A stretch of 60,247 bases of DNA, taken from NCBI GenBank assembly GCA_028278065.1, contig JANQFA010000215.1, positions 1-60,247 of the forward strand, in the 5' to 3' direction. Each line of letters opens with the position of its first letter. Within the stretch, counting starts at the first letter, position 1. The DNA is from Myxococcota bacterium (lineage in GTDB: Bacteria > Myxococcota_A > UBA9160 > JAFDET01). Shown here in pieces: positions 32,725 to 40,908 of the stretch. A program made the position numbers and the translations under genes. The notes beneath the pieces are model-generated. The model was not told where the DNA came from. It made no database searches and was given only the letters and a program-made list of their open reading frames with translations.

Positions 32725-33518
32725 GGCACGTCGGTACGATCGCGGGGCGCGAGATCCGCTCGCTCTTCGTCTCGCCGGTGGCCTACGTCGTGCTCACCCT
32801 GTGGGCCGTGCTGGGCGCCGTCTTCTTCCTCTCCAGCCTGGCGCAGTTCCTCGAGGGGATCGCCCGGCTGCAGCAGTTCCGCGCCTTCGACCAGCTGCGC
32901 GAGGTGAACCTGAACCACGATCTCATCGAGCCGTTCTTCGGGACGATGTGGATCCTGTTCATCTTCAGCATCCCCGCCGTGACCATGGGCCTCTTCACCT
33001 CGGAGAAGCAGAACCGCACGGAGGAGCTGCTCCTCACCAGCCCGGTCACCATCTGGGAGATCGTGATCGGGAAGTACCTGGCGGTGGCCGCCTTCGTGAC
33101 CCTGCTGGTGGGCCTGGTGGCCTTCTTCCCGGGGCTGCTCTTCGTCTACGGCGATCCGGAGCTGGGGCGCACCCTCACGGGACTCCTCGGCCTCTTCCTC
33201 GTGAGTCTCACCTATGCGGCCATCGGCTCCTTCGCCTCTTCGATCACGAGCAACCAGATCATCGCCTTCTTCATCGGGCTGGTGATCCTGATGGTCTCGC
33301 TCATCCTGCCCCTGGCCGCGGAGCTGGGCGCGGCGTCCGGCTTCCTCGGCAGCGAGAACCTGATGGCCGACCTGCTGCGCTGGATGGCCACGGCCGAGCA
33401 CGTGCAGCCGCTCCTCGAGGGCCTCGTCGACACCCGGAACCTCGTCTACTTCGCGGTCATGGCCGGGAGCTTCCTGCTCCTCACCAAGGCCGCGGTGGAG
33501 TCGGTGCGGTGGCGCTAG
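32721..33518 (+). CDS. ABC-2 type permease (GldF-like)
   Basis: A GTG at 32721 overlaps the ATPase stop and starts VRHVGTIAGREIRSLFVSPVAYVVLTLW, the conserved N-terminus of this permease class. The 265-residue protein has six membrane segments, with the coupling loop TSEKQNRTEELLLTSPVTIWEIVIGKYLA between TM2 and TM3. It should form the membrane channel with the GldA-like ATPase. The transported substrate is unknown. Start and frame are well supported by the overlap and the signature; the ORF track extension is an artefact. Confidence 0.9.
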   Translation: MRHVGTIAGREIRSLFVSPVAYVVLTLWAVLGAVFFLSSLAQFLEGIARLQQFRAFDQLREVNLNHDLIEPFFGTMWILFIFSIPAVTMGLFTSEKQNRTEELLLTSPVTIWEIVIGKYLAVAAFVTLLVGLVAFFPGLLFVYGDPELGRTLTGLLGLFLVSLTYAAIGSFASSITSNQIIAFFIGLVILMVSLILPLAAELGAASGFLGSENLMADLLRWMATAEHVQPLLEGLVDTRNLVYFAVMAGSFLLLTKAAVESVRWR

Positions 33519-33528
33519 GGGGACGGAC

Positions 33529-35115
33529 GTGAGGGGCTGGACCGCACTCGTCGGCGCGCTGGGCTTCACGGCCCTGCTCTTCGCGCTCCTCTCCGTCCTG
33601 CTGCTGATCTTCTTCGGGCCGGGCTACGCCGACCTCCTCTTCCTGTGGGGAAATCTGGGCGTCGGCCTGGTGCTCGTGGGGATCGCGTTCTTCTCCAGCC
33701 TCGACGGGATGCGGGAACGGATGCGATCCGGAGAGGCACGCCGGGTCGGGAAGTACGGAACCAGCGCGGTGCTCTCGACGGTGCTGGGGATCGCCATCCT
33801 GGGCATGCTCGGCTACCTGGGCGCCCGGAACAGCGTGCGCTGGGACTTCTCGGAGGCGGGGGTCCACTCGCTCTCCGACCAGACCGGGAAGGTGCTCGCC
33901 AACCTCGAGCGCGATGTGGAGGTGACCGCCTTCTACACGCCGGTGGATCGGGTGCCCGTGCGGGCGCTGCTCGACAAGTACGTCTACGAGAGCGAGCGCT
34001 TCCGCGTGACCTGGGCCGATCCCACCTCGCGGCCGGACCTGGTCGAGCAGCTCGGGATCACCCGGGAGCAGCTCGCCGGCGGCATCCTGCACGTGACGCT
34101 GGGCGAGGAGTCCACGGCCCTCACCGACGTGGACGAGGAGCGCCTCACCAACGCGCTCGTCAAGCTGACGCGCAGCGCCGACAAGAAGGTCTACTTCCTG
34201 ACGGGCCACAACGAGCGCCCGGCGACGGGGGAGGCCGCGTCGGAGGAGGGCGGCTTCGGCGCTGCGGCGGACGCGCTGCGCAACGAGAACTACCGGGTGG
34301 CCGACCTCGTGCTCGCCACGGTGGGCGACGTGCCCCAGGATGCCGACGTGGTGATCATCCCCGGTCCCACGCGCCCGTTCCTGCCCGAGGAGCACAAGGC
34401 GCTGCAGCGCTACGTGGACCGGGGGGGCTCGCTGCTGGTGATGGTCGACCCGATGGCCAAGACGGATCTCTACGAGGATCTGGAGCGCTGGGGTGTGAGC
34501 CTCGGCGACGACTTCATCATCGACCAGATGCAGGGTCTCTTCGGGAGGCCCGCCACGCCGGTCGCCAACGGCTACAGCCGTGAGCACCCCATCACCGAGA
34601 GCATGCGCGAGGTCACGATCTTCCACCTGGCGCGCAGCGTCGAGCTCGCCGAAGAGGCGCGCTCGCGCTTCACTCTGCTCGTCTTCACGGGCGAGAGCTC
34701 CTGGGCCGAGTCCAATCTGGAGGCCCAGCCCGAGCTCGGCGCCGACGACCTGCGCGGGCCCGTCCCGATCGCGGCCGCCGGCCACCCCATCCTGCCGGAT
34801 GTGGACGGCGAGCAGCCGGCACCCGACCCGGAGACCTCGGCGCGTCTCGTGGTCTTCGGGGACTCGGACTTCGCGACCAACGAGCTGATCGACGCCTACC
34901 GCAACCGGGACCTGTTCGTGAACGCCGTGAACTGGCTGCTGGGAGACGTGGAGGCGATCTCGATCCGGCCCAACACCTCGCGCGCGTCGCGCGTGCAGCT
35001 GACCTCGGAGCAGTTCGGGCGCATCCGCTACTTCTCGCTCTTCGTGCTGCCGGAGGTGCTCGCCATGCTGGGCGCGCTGGCCTGGTGGCTGCGCCGTCGC
35101 GCGCCCGGGCGCTGA
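33529..35115 (+). CDS. GldG-like ABC-associated membrane protein
   Basis: The 528-residue protein has two N-terminal membrane segments (LGFTALLFALLSVLLLIFF and VLVGIAFFSSL), a third near residues 82-100, a large extracytoplasmic domain (about 110-490) with the GldG N-terminal pattern SVRWDFSEAGVHSLSDQTGKVLANL and later YFLTGHNERPATGE, VVIIPGPTRPFLPEE, and a C-terminal membrane helix plus basic tail (LPEVLAMLGALAWWLRRRA). The soluble domain has an intraflagellar-transport/GATase-like fold. It probably gates or scaffolds the ABC permease. GTG start at 33529, eleven bases after the permease. Confidence 0.87.
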   Translation: MRGWTALVGALGFTALLFALLSVLLLIFFGPGYADLLFLWGNLGVGLVLVGIAFFSSLDGMRERMRSGEARRVGKYGTSAVLSTVLGIAILGMLGYLGARNSVRWDFSEAGVHSLSDQTGKVLANLERDVEVTAFYTPVDRVPVRALLDKYVYESERFRVTWADPTSRPDLVEQLGITREQLAGGILHVTLGEESTALTDVDEERLTNALVKLTRSADKKVYFLTGHNERPATGEAASEEGGFGAAADALRNENYRVADLVLATVGDVPQDADVVIIPGPTRPFLPEEHKALQRYVDRGGSLLVMVDPMAKTDLYEDLERWGVSLGDDFIIDQMQGLFGRPATPVANGYSREHPITESMREVTIFHLARSVELAEEARSRFTLLVFTGESSWAESNLEAQPELGADDLRGPVPIAAAGHPILPDVDGEQPAPDPETSARLVVFGDSDFATNELIDAYRNRDLFVNAVNWLLGDVEAISIRPNTSRASRVQLTSEQFGRIRYFSLFVLPEVLAMLGALAWWLRRRAPGR

Positions 35116-35127
35116 CGGGAGGCGGGC

Positions 35128-36567
35128 GTGAATCCGCGCAACACCCTCATCCTGGCTGGCGTGGCGGCTGCCCTGGGCGTGTTCGTATGGCTCTACCAGG
35201 TTCGCGGGGGCGAGGAGCGGGCCGCGGCCGAGGCGGAGTCGAAGCGTCTCTTCGCCGGTGTGGAGGCCGAGGCGGTGACGGCCATCGAGCTGGCCACCAA
35301 CGACGGGTACGAGGCGCGCGTGGAGCGGAGCGACGGTGTCTGGTCGCTCGTGAAGCCGCTCGTCTTCCCCGGCGACGAGACCACCCTGTCGGGGATGGCC
35401 TCGACCCTGGCCCAGCTCACCAGCGAGACCGCGCTGGAGGACCCCCAGGGCCTCGAGGTCTACGGCCTGGGCGAAGGGGCGCGGGAGGTGCGCTTCGAGG
35501 TGGGCGACCAGCTCCACTCGGTGCGGTTCGGGAAGAAGACCCCGATCGACTACAACACCTACGTCACCGTCGACGGGGCAGAGAAGGTCTACACGGTCGG
35601 GAGTCACCGCTCGAGTGCCTTCGACCGCCCCCTCCTCGACCTGCGCGAGCGTCGTGTGCTGCGCTTCGACCGCAACGCCGTGGAGCAGGTCTCGGCCCGC
35701 TGGCCCGGCGGCGCCGTGACCCTGGAGAAGAGCGGCGACGCCTGGCGACTGACCTCGCCCCTGGAGGGGCCCGCCGACCAGCGCACGGTCGACGACCTGC
35801 TGGCGGATCTCTCGTTCCTGCGCGCCGACGGGTTCATCGACGAGCCGGGCGCCGACGAGGAGGACGGCTTCGTCGAGCCTGCCTTCAGGGCGACGATCCG
35901 GCTCGCGCCCGGGGCCGAGGGTGGCGAGGCCCGCGAGCTCACCATGACGGTGAGCAGCGCGCTCCCCGGTGCGCGTCGGGCGGTTCGCGCGGCCGAGGCC
36001 TCCCTGTACGAGATCGGCAGCGAGCGTCTGGACGACTTCCCGCGGCGGCTGGGTGCCTACCGCTACCGGACCCTCGCCGAGTTCGCCGCCAGCGACGCAC
36101 GCAGCGTCGAGATGACCTTCCCGGATGCCGGCGGTGTGCCCGTGGTGATCCGCGCCAGCCACTCCGAGACCGGCTGGTCGTCGGAGCCCGAGGCGGTGGC
36201 CGCGGGGCGCCTGGCCCGCATCGTGACCGAGCTCTCCTCGCTGCGCGCCGAGGACGTGGAGGCCGAGTCGGCGGGCGCCGCCGAGCTGATGGCCCTGGGT
36301 CTGGAGCCGCCGCGGGCACGCTTCGTGGTGCGCGGCGCCGATCCCGAGGCGGCCCCCCTCGCCCAGGTCGAGCTCGGCGAGTTCGACACGAGCCGGGGAA
36401 TCCTCGCGCGCAGCGGCGAGGTCCCCACGCTCTACCGCCTGGACTACGGCCTGGCCGAGCACCTGCCCGTGTCGCTCGATGCCCTGCGCAACCGCTTCCT
36501 CTCCCAGGAGTCCGAGGAGGAGCCCGAGGAGGAGGGGGCCGGTCTTCCCGAGCTCGAGCTCGACTGA
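35128..36567 (+). CDS. DUF4340 domain protein, membrane-anchored
   Basis: The 479-residue product starts with one membrane anchor (TLILAGVAAALGVFVWLY) and then two repeats of the DUF4340 beta-sandwich: AVTAIELATNDGYEARVERSDGVWSLVKP early and VEQVSARWPGGAVTLEKSGDAWRLTSPLEGPAD mid-protein, with a further copy around VEMTFPDAGG. An acidic tail ends it (EESEEEPEEEGAG-like). DUF4340 proteins consistently accompany the GldG-type ABC cassette and are thought to be its periplasmic partner. GTG start at 35128; last gene of the operon. No enzymatic motif is visible. Confidence 0.87.
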   Translation: MNPRNTLILAGVAAALGVFVWLYQVRGGEERAAAEAESKRLFAGVEAEAVTAIELATNDGYEARVERSDGVWSLVKPLVFPGDETTLSGMASTLAQLTSETALEDPQGLEVYGLGEGAREVRFEVGDQLHSVRFGKKTPIDYNTYVTVDGAEKVYTVGSHRSSAFDRPLLDLRERRVLRFDRNAVEQVSARWPGGAVTLEKSGDAWRLTSPLEGPADQRTVDDLLADLSFLRADGFIDEPGADEEDGFVEPAFRATIRLAPGAEGGEARELTMTVSSALPGARRAVRAAEASLYEIGSERLDDFPRRLGAYRYRTLAEFAASDARSVEMTFPDAGGVPVVIRASHSETGWSSEPEAVAAGRLARIVTELSSLRAEDVEAESAGAAELMALGLEPPRARFVVRGADPEAAPLAQVELGEFDTSRGILARSGEVPTLYRLDYGLAEHLPVSLDALRNRFLSQESEEEPEEEGAGLPELELD

Positions 36568-36571
36568 CGCC

Positions 36572-36630
36572 GGCTACCGGCCGATCCGGCTACCGGCCGA
36601 CCCGCCACCGATCCGGCTACCGGCCGACCC
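36572..36630 (+). repeat. 16-bp repeats copying the end of suhB
   Basis: GGCTACCGGCCGA(T/C)CC occurs at 36572-36587, 36588-36603 and 36615-36630, with an 11-base partial copy between the second and third. Read on the minus strand the third copy is the last two codons and TAG stop of suhB, so the others are downstream duplications of that gene end in the convergent intergenic space. Confidence 0.75.
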
Positions 36631-37414
36631 GGCGCAGCACGTCGAGCATCGCGTCGTGGATGTGCCCGTTGCTGGCCACCACCTCGTCGCCGTCGTGGAA
36701 GCGGTCTCCGCCCGAGGCGTCGCTGACCCGTCCTCCGGCCTCGCCGACCAGCAGGGCGCCGGCCGCCACGTCCCAGGGCTTGAGACGCATCTCCCAGTAG
36801 CCGTCGAAGCGCCCGCAGGCGACGCTGCAGAGGTCGAGCGCGGCGCTGCCGTCGCGTCGCACGGCGCGGCCGGCGCGCAGGAACGCCTCCATCTGGGCCA
36901 GGCTCGGTCCGGGGTCGTCACGCCGGTCGTAGGCGAAGCCGGTGGCCAGCAGGCTGCTGCCCAGGTCGGCCTCGCGGGATACGCGGATGGGCTTTCCGTT
37001 GCGGAACGCCCCGCCGCCGCGCAGGGCGTGGTAGAGCTCGTCGAGGATCGGGTCGTAGACCACCGCCACGCTGGCCTCGCCCGCGCACGTCACTCCGATC
37101 GAGACGCAGAAGCAGGGGTAGCCGTGGGCGTAGTTGGTCGTCCCGTCGACCGGGTCGATGACCCAGCGCCAGGTGGCGCCGGGGAGATCGCGGCCGCCCC
37201 CCTCCTCGGCGAGGATCGCGTCGTGCGGCCGCGCGGCCTCGATGCCGCGCACCACGGCCTCCTCACAGGCGCGGTCCACGTCGGTGACCAGGTCGACCGG
37301 GCTCGACTTGGTGTCGATCTCGAGCTCCGACTCCCAGCGCTCGCGCTGGATCGCACCGGCCTCCCGCGCCAGGCGTACGGCCAGCTCGAGGATCTCGCGC
37401 GCCTCGCCGCTCAC
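36617..37414 (-). CDS. suhB: Inositol monophosphatase family protein
   Basis: This Mg-dependent phosphatase hydrolyses inositol-1-phosphate and related phosphates; SuhB also acts in rRNA antitermination in some proteobacteria. The GTG at 37414 (overlapping the tatD stop as GTGA) gives 265 residues. Metal-site motifs are present: AEEGGG near residue 67, WVIDPVDGTTNYAHG near 85 and the C-terminal WDVAAGALLVGEAGG near 215. It is the last gene of holB-tatD-suhB. The ORF track frame continues upstream through tatD and is not real there. Confidence 0.92.
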   Translation of the reverse strand: MSGEAREILELAVRLAREAGAIQRERWESELEIDTKSSPVDLVTDVDRACEEAVVRGIEAARPHDAILAEEGGGRDLPGATWRWVIDPVDGTTNYAHGYPCFCVSIGVTCAGEASVAVVYDPILDELYHALRGGGAFRNGKPIRVSREADLGSSLLATGFAYDRRDDPGPSLAQMEAFLRAGRAVRRDGSAALDLCSVACGRFDGYWEMRLKPWDVAAGALLVGEAGGRVSDASGGDRFHDGDEVVASNGHIHDAMLDVLRRVGR

Positions 37415-38232
37415 GCCGGGTCCCCCGGCTCGGGCAGGCGGAAGAGGCGGCGCGCGTTGCGGGAGGTGACCTCCGCCACGGCCTCCGGGGCGAGGCCCTG
37501 CACCCGGGCCAGCACCTGGCCCACCTCGACCACGTGGGCGGGCTCGTTGCGGCGGCCGCGAAAGCCCTGGGGAGCCAGCAGCGGGGCGTCGGTCTCCACC
37601 AGGAGCCGGTCGAGCGGCAGGGCCGCGGCGACGTCGCGCAGGCCGCGGTCCTGCTTGAAGGTGAGGATTCCGGAGAAGGAGACCAGCAGGCCCAGCTCGA
37701 GAGCGCGGCGCGCGTAGGCCTCGCTGTGGGTGTAGCAGTGGAGCACGCCCTCGAGCGTCCCGCCGCCCTCGCCCCGCCAGATGTCGAGGAGCTCCTCGTA
37801 GGCATCCGCTTCGCGGTCGCGCACGTGGATCGAGACCGGCAGGTCGCGCTCGCGGGCGATCGCGAGCTGGTCCGCCAGCGCCCGCCGCTGGGCCTCGCGC
37901 GGCGAGTTCTCGTACCAGTAGTCGAGACCGCACTCGCCCACCGCCACCACGCGGGGCCGTTCCAGGCAGGCGCACACGCGATCGGCCGCCTCCGGGCTCC
38001 AGAGCCGCGCGTCGTGGGGATGCACGCCGGCGCTGGCGAAGATGCGCGGGTCCGAGGCGGCCAGCTCGGCCGCGCGCTCGGCATCCTCGATCCCGTAGCC
38101 GGCCCCGATCGCCAGCATGACCGCCACGCCCGCGTCGCTCGCCCGGGACAGCACGGCCTCGCGGTCCTCGTCGAACTCGGAGGCCGTCACGTGGCAGTGG
38201 CTGTCGATCCAGAAGGGACCTGCCTGCGTCAC
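37411..38232 (-). CDS. tatD: TatD family metal-dependent DNase
   Basis: TatD-type enzymes are TIM-barrel metal hydrolases with 3'-5' DNase activity and roles in DNA repair and quality control. A GTG at 38232 overlapping the holB stop gives 273 residues: IDSHCHV at residue 9 (metal site), GVHPHDA, the glutamate in AVGECGLDYWYENSPREAQ, HVRDREADAYE, HCYTHS and ETDAPLLAPQ are all in order. The holB-tatD pairing is widespread. All expected metal ligands are visible, so it should be active. Confidence 0.93.
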   Translation of the reverse strand: MTQAGPFWIDSHCHVTASEFDEDREAVLSRASDAGVAVMLAIGAGYGIEDAERAAELAASDPRIFASAGVHPHDARLWSPEAADRVCACLERPRVVAVGECGLDYWYENSPREAQRRALADQLAIARERDLPVSIHVRDREADAYEELLDIWRGEGGGTLEGVLHCYTHSEAYARRALELGLLVSFSGILTFKQDRGLRDVAAALPLDRLLVETDAPLLAPQGFRGRRNEPAHVVEVGQVLARVQGLAPEAVAEVTSRNARRLFRLPEPGDPA

Positions 38233-39107
38233 CGCGCCGCCGCCTCCCGCAGCGCGAAGAGCGCGCGCTCGGCCACCATCTGCGGGTTCGCGTTGCGTTG
38301 CACCAGCGCCTTGCGCGCCTGGGCGAGGGTGCGGAACGCCTCGAGGGAGGGCGCGGGATCGCCGCCGCCCGCCACGGCGGCGTCCTTCGCCCGGGCGTGG
38401 AGCCACGCGGAGCCCACCGCGAGGAGCCGTGCCACGTCGTCCGCCACCTGGGCGCGCGCTCCGCGGAACTCCTCGGCGAAGTCGAGGATCTCCGGCACCT
38501 GGGCCGTGGCCAGACCCTCGAAGCGGGCGATCCACGCGCGCGCGTCCTCGTCGTCCAGCGCGTCGGCCGCCGCCTGCGGCCACACGGCGCGCTGACAGCG
38601 CGAGCGCACCGTGGCCAGCAGTCCCGAGGCGCTCGCGGCGACGAGGATGAGCGACGTCTCGTCCGGCGGCTCCTCGAGGAGGCGCAGCAGGGCGTTCTGG
38701 GCCTCCTGGTTCAGCCACTCGGCGTCGGCGATCACCGCGGCGCGTCGGCCGCCCTCGGTCGTGCGCAGGCGCAGGCGCGCCTGGAGCTCGCGCACCTGCC
38801 CGATGCGCACGCGCGTGTCGTCGGGACCGCGCTCCACCCAGAAGAGGTCGGCGTGGTCGCCGATGTGTCGGTACAGGGGTCCCTTCTTGCCCGCGCCGTC
38901 GATCTCGGGCTCGTCCGGTCGGGGCGCCGAGCGCAGGCAGTCGCTGCACGCCTCACATGGGCGCGCGCCCGCGCCTCGACACAGCAGGCCGCGCGCGAAG
39001 CCCAGGGCGGCCGCGCGCGTCTCCTCGCTCGGGCCGGCCAGCAGATAGGCCGAGTGGACTCGCCCGCTCTCGAGGGCGTCGTGCAGGAGGGCATCGGGCC
39101 GGGACAT
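38229..39107 (-). CDS. holB: DNA polymerase III delta' subunit (HolB-like)
   Basis: Delta' is the rigid stator of the clamp loader. The 292-residue product shows the family start DALLHDALESGRVHSAYLLAGP, the zinc cysteines (C-x8-CEACSDC near residues 43-55), the SRC motif in ATVRSRCQ and LLRLLEEPPDETSLIL. The P-loop has lost its GK (GPSEETR), so it should not bind ATP productively, as in classical delta'. Thymidylate kinase, the frequent partner gene, is not adjacent. A TAGACT -10-like hexamer ends about eight bases before the ATG at 39107, so the operon mRNA may be leaderless, but no good -35 is visible. Confidence 0.88.
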   Translation of the reverse strand: MSRPDALLHDALESGRVHSAYLLAGPSEETRAAALGFARGLLCRGAGARPCEACSDCLRSAPRPDEPEIDGAGKKGPLYRHIGDHADLFWVERGPDDTRVRIGQVRELQARLRLRTTEGGRRAAVIADAEWLNQEAQNALLRLLEEPPDETSLILVAASASGLLATVRSRCQRAVWPQAAADALDDEDARAWIARFEGLATAQVPEILDFAEEFRGARAQVADDVARLLAVGSAWLHARAKDAAVAGGGDPAPSLEAFRTLAQARKALVQRNANPQMVAERALFALREAAAR

Positions 39108-39155
39108 GGGCGCGCAGTCTAGCAGCGCTTCGGGACGCCCCCGGGTGCCGAAGCC

Positions 39156-39260
39156 GGGCCGCGTGCCGACGCGGGTCGGCCGTTGCTGTCGGGCCGCTTG
39201 CCGACGCGGGTCGGCCGTTGCTGCTGGTCCGCTTGCGGACGCGGGGTCGGGCGTTGCTGC
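39156..39260 (+). repeat. Three 35-bp tandem repeats with internal hairpin
   Basis: Units at 39156-39190, 39191-39225 and 39226-39260. The first two differ at three positions; the third is more diverged. Each contains GCCGAC-gcgg-GTCGGC, a 6-bp stem with a four-base loop (degraded in the third). The array lies in the 265-base divergent space between holB and the bactofilin gene. Confidence 0.8.
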
Positions 39261-39266
39261 AGCCCC

Positions 39267-39284
39267 GCGTGACGACCGTCACGC
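39267..39284 (+). promoter_or_regulatory. Perfect inverted repeat with CRP-like GTGA-N6-TCAC core
   Basis: GCGTGAC-gacc-GTCACGC, seven-base arms with four-base centre, about 90 bases before the bactofilin ATG and 160 before holB. The core spacing equals that of CRP/FNR-family operators (GTGA-N6-TCAC). Binding by such a regulator is inference only. Confidence 0.4.
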
Positions 39285-39372
39285 AACCATGGCAGCCCCG
39301 GGGGAAGGACTTCGAGCCTCAAGTTGCCGGTCGCTGAGGCCGATGGTCCGGGGCACGAGAAGGAGGGTCTCA

Positions 39373-39834
39373 ATGGCGTTCGGAAGAAGGGGTCGAGGGG
39401 ACGAGGGGAGCGTGCCGGCGGCGGCGCCCGCCGGGAATGCGGGCGGACTGACCGCATTCATCGATCAGGGCTCCGAGTTCGAAGGGAAGCTCTCGTTCAA
39501 GGACACGGTTCGCATCGACGGCCACTTCCGGGGCGAGATCGCCAGCGAGAACACCCTCATCGTGGGCGAGGCCGGCGAGGTCGACGCCTCGATCCGCTCG
39601 CGCACCGTGGTGGTGAGCGGCACCGTAAACGGTCCCATCGACGCCGCCAGCCAGCTCGTGCTGCACAAGAGCGCCGTGGTCAACGGCGACGTGCAGACCT
39701 CCGACCTGGTGGTGGAGAGCGGCGCCACCCTGAACGGGTCGGTCACGATGCGCGCCGGCGAGGCGAAGGCCAAGGCGTCCCTCAAGGCGGCGGAGAGCGA
39801 CGACTCCGGATCGAAGGAGCCGTCGCAGTCCTGA
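39373..39834 (+). CDS. Bactofilin-family cytoskeletal protein
   Basis: Bactofilins polymerise without nucleotides into filaments that organise cell shape, polar proteins and wall synthesis. The ATG at 39373, preceded by AAGGAGGG, gives 153 residues. A short disordered Gly/Ala-rich head leads to the right-handed beta-helix DUF583 core (about 30-130): LTAFIDQGSEFEGKLSF, VRIDGHFRGEIASENTLIVGE, GEVDASIRSRTVVVSGTV and SQLVLHKSAVVNGDV. The tail is charged. The ORF track start at 39106 runs through the repeat array and is not real. It stands alone, with a good hairpin-forming repeat array and palindrome upstream. Confidence 0.9.
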   Translation: MAFGRRGRGDEGSVPAAAPAGNAGGLTAFIDQGSEFEGKLSFKDTVRIDGHFRGEIASENTLIVGEAGEVDASIRSRTVVVSGTVNGPIDAASQLVLHKSAVVNGDVQTSDLVVESGATLNGSVTMRAGEAKAKASLKAAESDDSGSKEPSQS

Positions 39835-39849
39835 GCGAGCGGTTCGGGC

Positions 39850-39932
39850 TTCCCGGGAGGTCGCCCGGACGTCCTGGGAGGTCGCCCGGACGTCCTGGGA
39901 GGTCGCCTGGACGTCCTGCGAGGGAGGTCTAG
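39850..39932 (+). repeat. 21-bp tandem repeats between bactofilin and NifU-C genes
   Basis: Four units (39850, 39871, 39892, 39913) of a sequence with core GTCCTGGGAGGTCGCCCGGAC. The last one is diverged and carries the TAG stop (minus strand) of the NifU-domain gene. Each full junction contains the palindrome GGACGTCC. Confidence 0.8.
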
Positions 39933-40174
39933 ACGGCTACGACGGCCGCGATCTCCGGGATCGCCTCCCGCAGCTGGGCCTCGATCCCGTAGCGCAGGGT
40001 GGCCGCCTGGGCGGGACAGCTGGCGCACGCGCCCTGGAGGGCGACGTGCACCGTTCCGTCCTCGTTCACGTCCACCAGCTCCACGTTCCCGCCATCGGCG
40101 ATGAGGGCGGGCCGCAGCGCGTCGAGGGCGCGCTCCACGCGGCGGTGCAGGGGCCGGACGAGCTCCGAAGCCAT
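39929..40174 (-). CDS. NifU C-terminal-domain (Nfu-type) Fe-S scaffold
   Basis: The 81-residue protein is the isolated Nfu domain: [26 protein letters not shown] followed by the cluster cysteines CASC in [20 protein letters not shown], and the EIAAVVAV end. Such proteins bind a [4Fe-4S] cluster between two monomers and deliver it to targets. ATG at 40174 with a GGAGGGACAT-type ribosome site just before it. It converges on bactofilin and is separated from the molybdopterin genes by a divergent gap of 68 bases. Together with the IscA/IscS genes earlier it is part of the Fe-S supply. Confidence 0.9.
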   Translation of the reverse strand: MASELVRPLHRRVERALDALRPALIADGGNVELVDVNEDGTVHVALQGACASCPAQAATLRYGIEAQLREAIPEIAAVVAV

Positions 40175-40242
40175 GTCCCTCCATCGGCGGGCCGCGGGGG
40201 CGCATTGAGGGCGTACCAGGCTCGGGGTAGCTTGCCGGTCCG

Positions 40243-40908
40243 ATGCGTGTGCGCGTGCTTCTCTTCGGGTCGATCCGCGAGGCGCTGGGCGCCAAGGAGC
40301 TGGAGGTCTCCCTGGCGGACGGAGCCTCGCTGGCGGACCTGCGCGTCCTGCTGGCCGTCGATCACCCGATCTTCGAGCAGTTCGGGGAGCGCCTCGCCGT
40401 GGCGGTGAACCACGAGACGGCGCAGGCCTCGGCGCCCCTCGCGGACGGGGACGAGGTGGCCTTCCTGCCGCCCGTCTCCGGCGGCGCGGTGAGCGGCCTC
40501 ACCAGCATCTCGGACCGTCCCCTCGACGTGGGCGAGGTGGTCGCCCGGGTCGCCGGTCCCGACAGCGGCGGGATCGTGACCTTCGTGGGCGCCGTGCGGG
40601 ACCACTCGCGGGGCCACGACATCCGCCATCTCGAGTACGAGGCCTACCCGGCCATGGCCGTGCGCGAGATGGACAAGATCGCCGCCGCGGCCGCCGAGCG
40701 CTGGGCGGGGGTGCGGGTGGCGATCGCTCACCGGCACGGGCACCTCGAGATCGGCGACCTGGCCGTGGTGGTGGTGGCCGCGGCCCCGCACCGCGCCGAG
40801 GCCTTCGCGGCCTGCCGCTTCGCCATCGACACCCTGAAGGAGACGGTCCCGATCTGGAAGAAGGAGGTGGCGACCGACGGCGAGTACTGGGTGGACGAGC
40901 ATCCGTGA
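40243..40908 (+). CDS. MoaD-MoaE fusion: molybdopterin synthase (MoaX type)
   Basis: The 221-residue protein joins both subunits of molybdopterin synthase, which puts two sulfurs on precursor Z. Residues 1-81 are MoaD, a ubiquitin fold from [22 protein letters not shown] to the terminal FLPPVSGG. Residues 95-221 are Moa[45 protein letters not shown] and the catalytic lysine loop [10 protein letters not shown]. In mycobacterial MoaX an equivalent fusion must be cut after the Gly-Gly to free the thiocarboxylate; the Gly-Gly is kept here at about 80-81. Coupled by GTGA to the mini-ORF and then mogA/moaB. Confidence 0.92.
   Translation: MRVRVLLFGSIREALGAKELEVSLADGASLADLRVLLAVDHPIFEQFGERLAVAVNHETAQASAPLADGDEVAFLPPVSGGAVSGLTSISDRPLDVGEVVARVAGPDSGGIVTFVGAVRDHSRGHDIRHLEYEAYPAMAVREMDKIAAAAAERWAGVRVAIAHRHGHLEIGDLAVVVVAAAPHRAEAFAACRFAIDTLKETVPIWKKEVATDGEYWVDEHP

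Noticed and set aside
36574-37975. Alternative minus-strand ORFs overlapping suhB and tatD (long frame starting at 37975)
   Set aside because: The suhB frame is open backwards through tatD, but the GTGA overlap at 37411-37414 and both protein families define the true boundaries.
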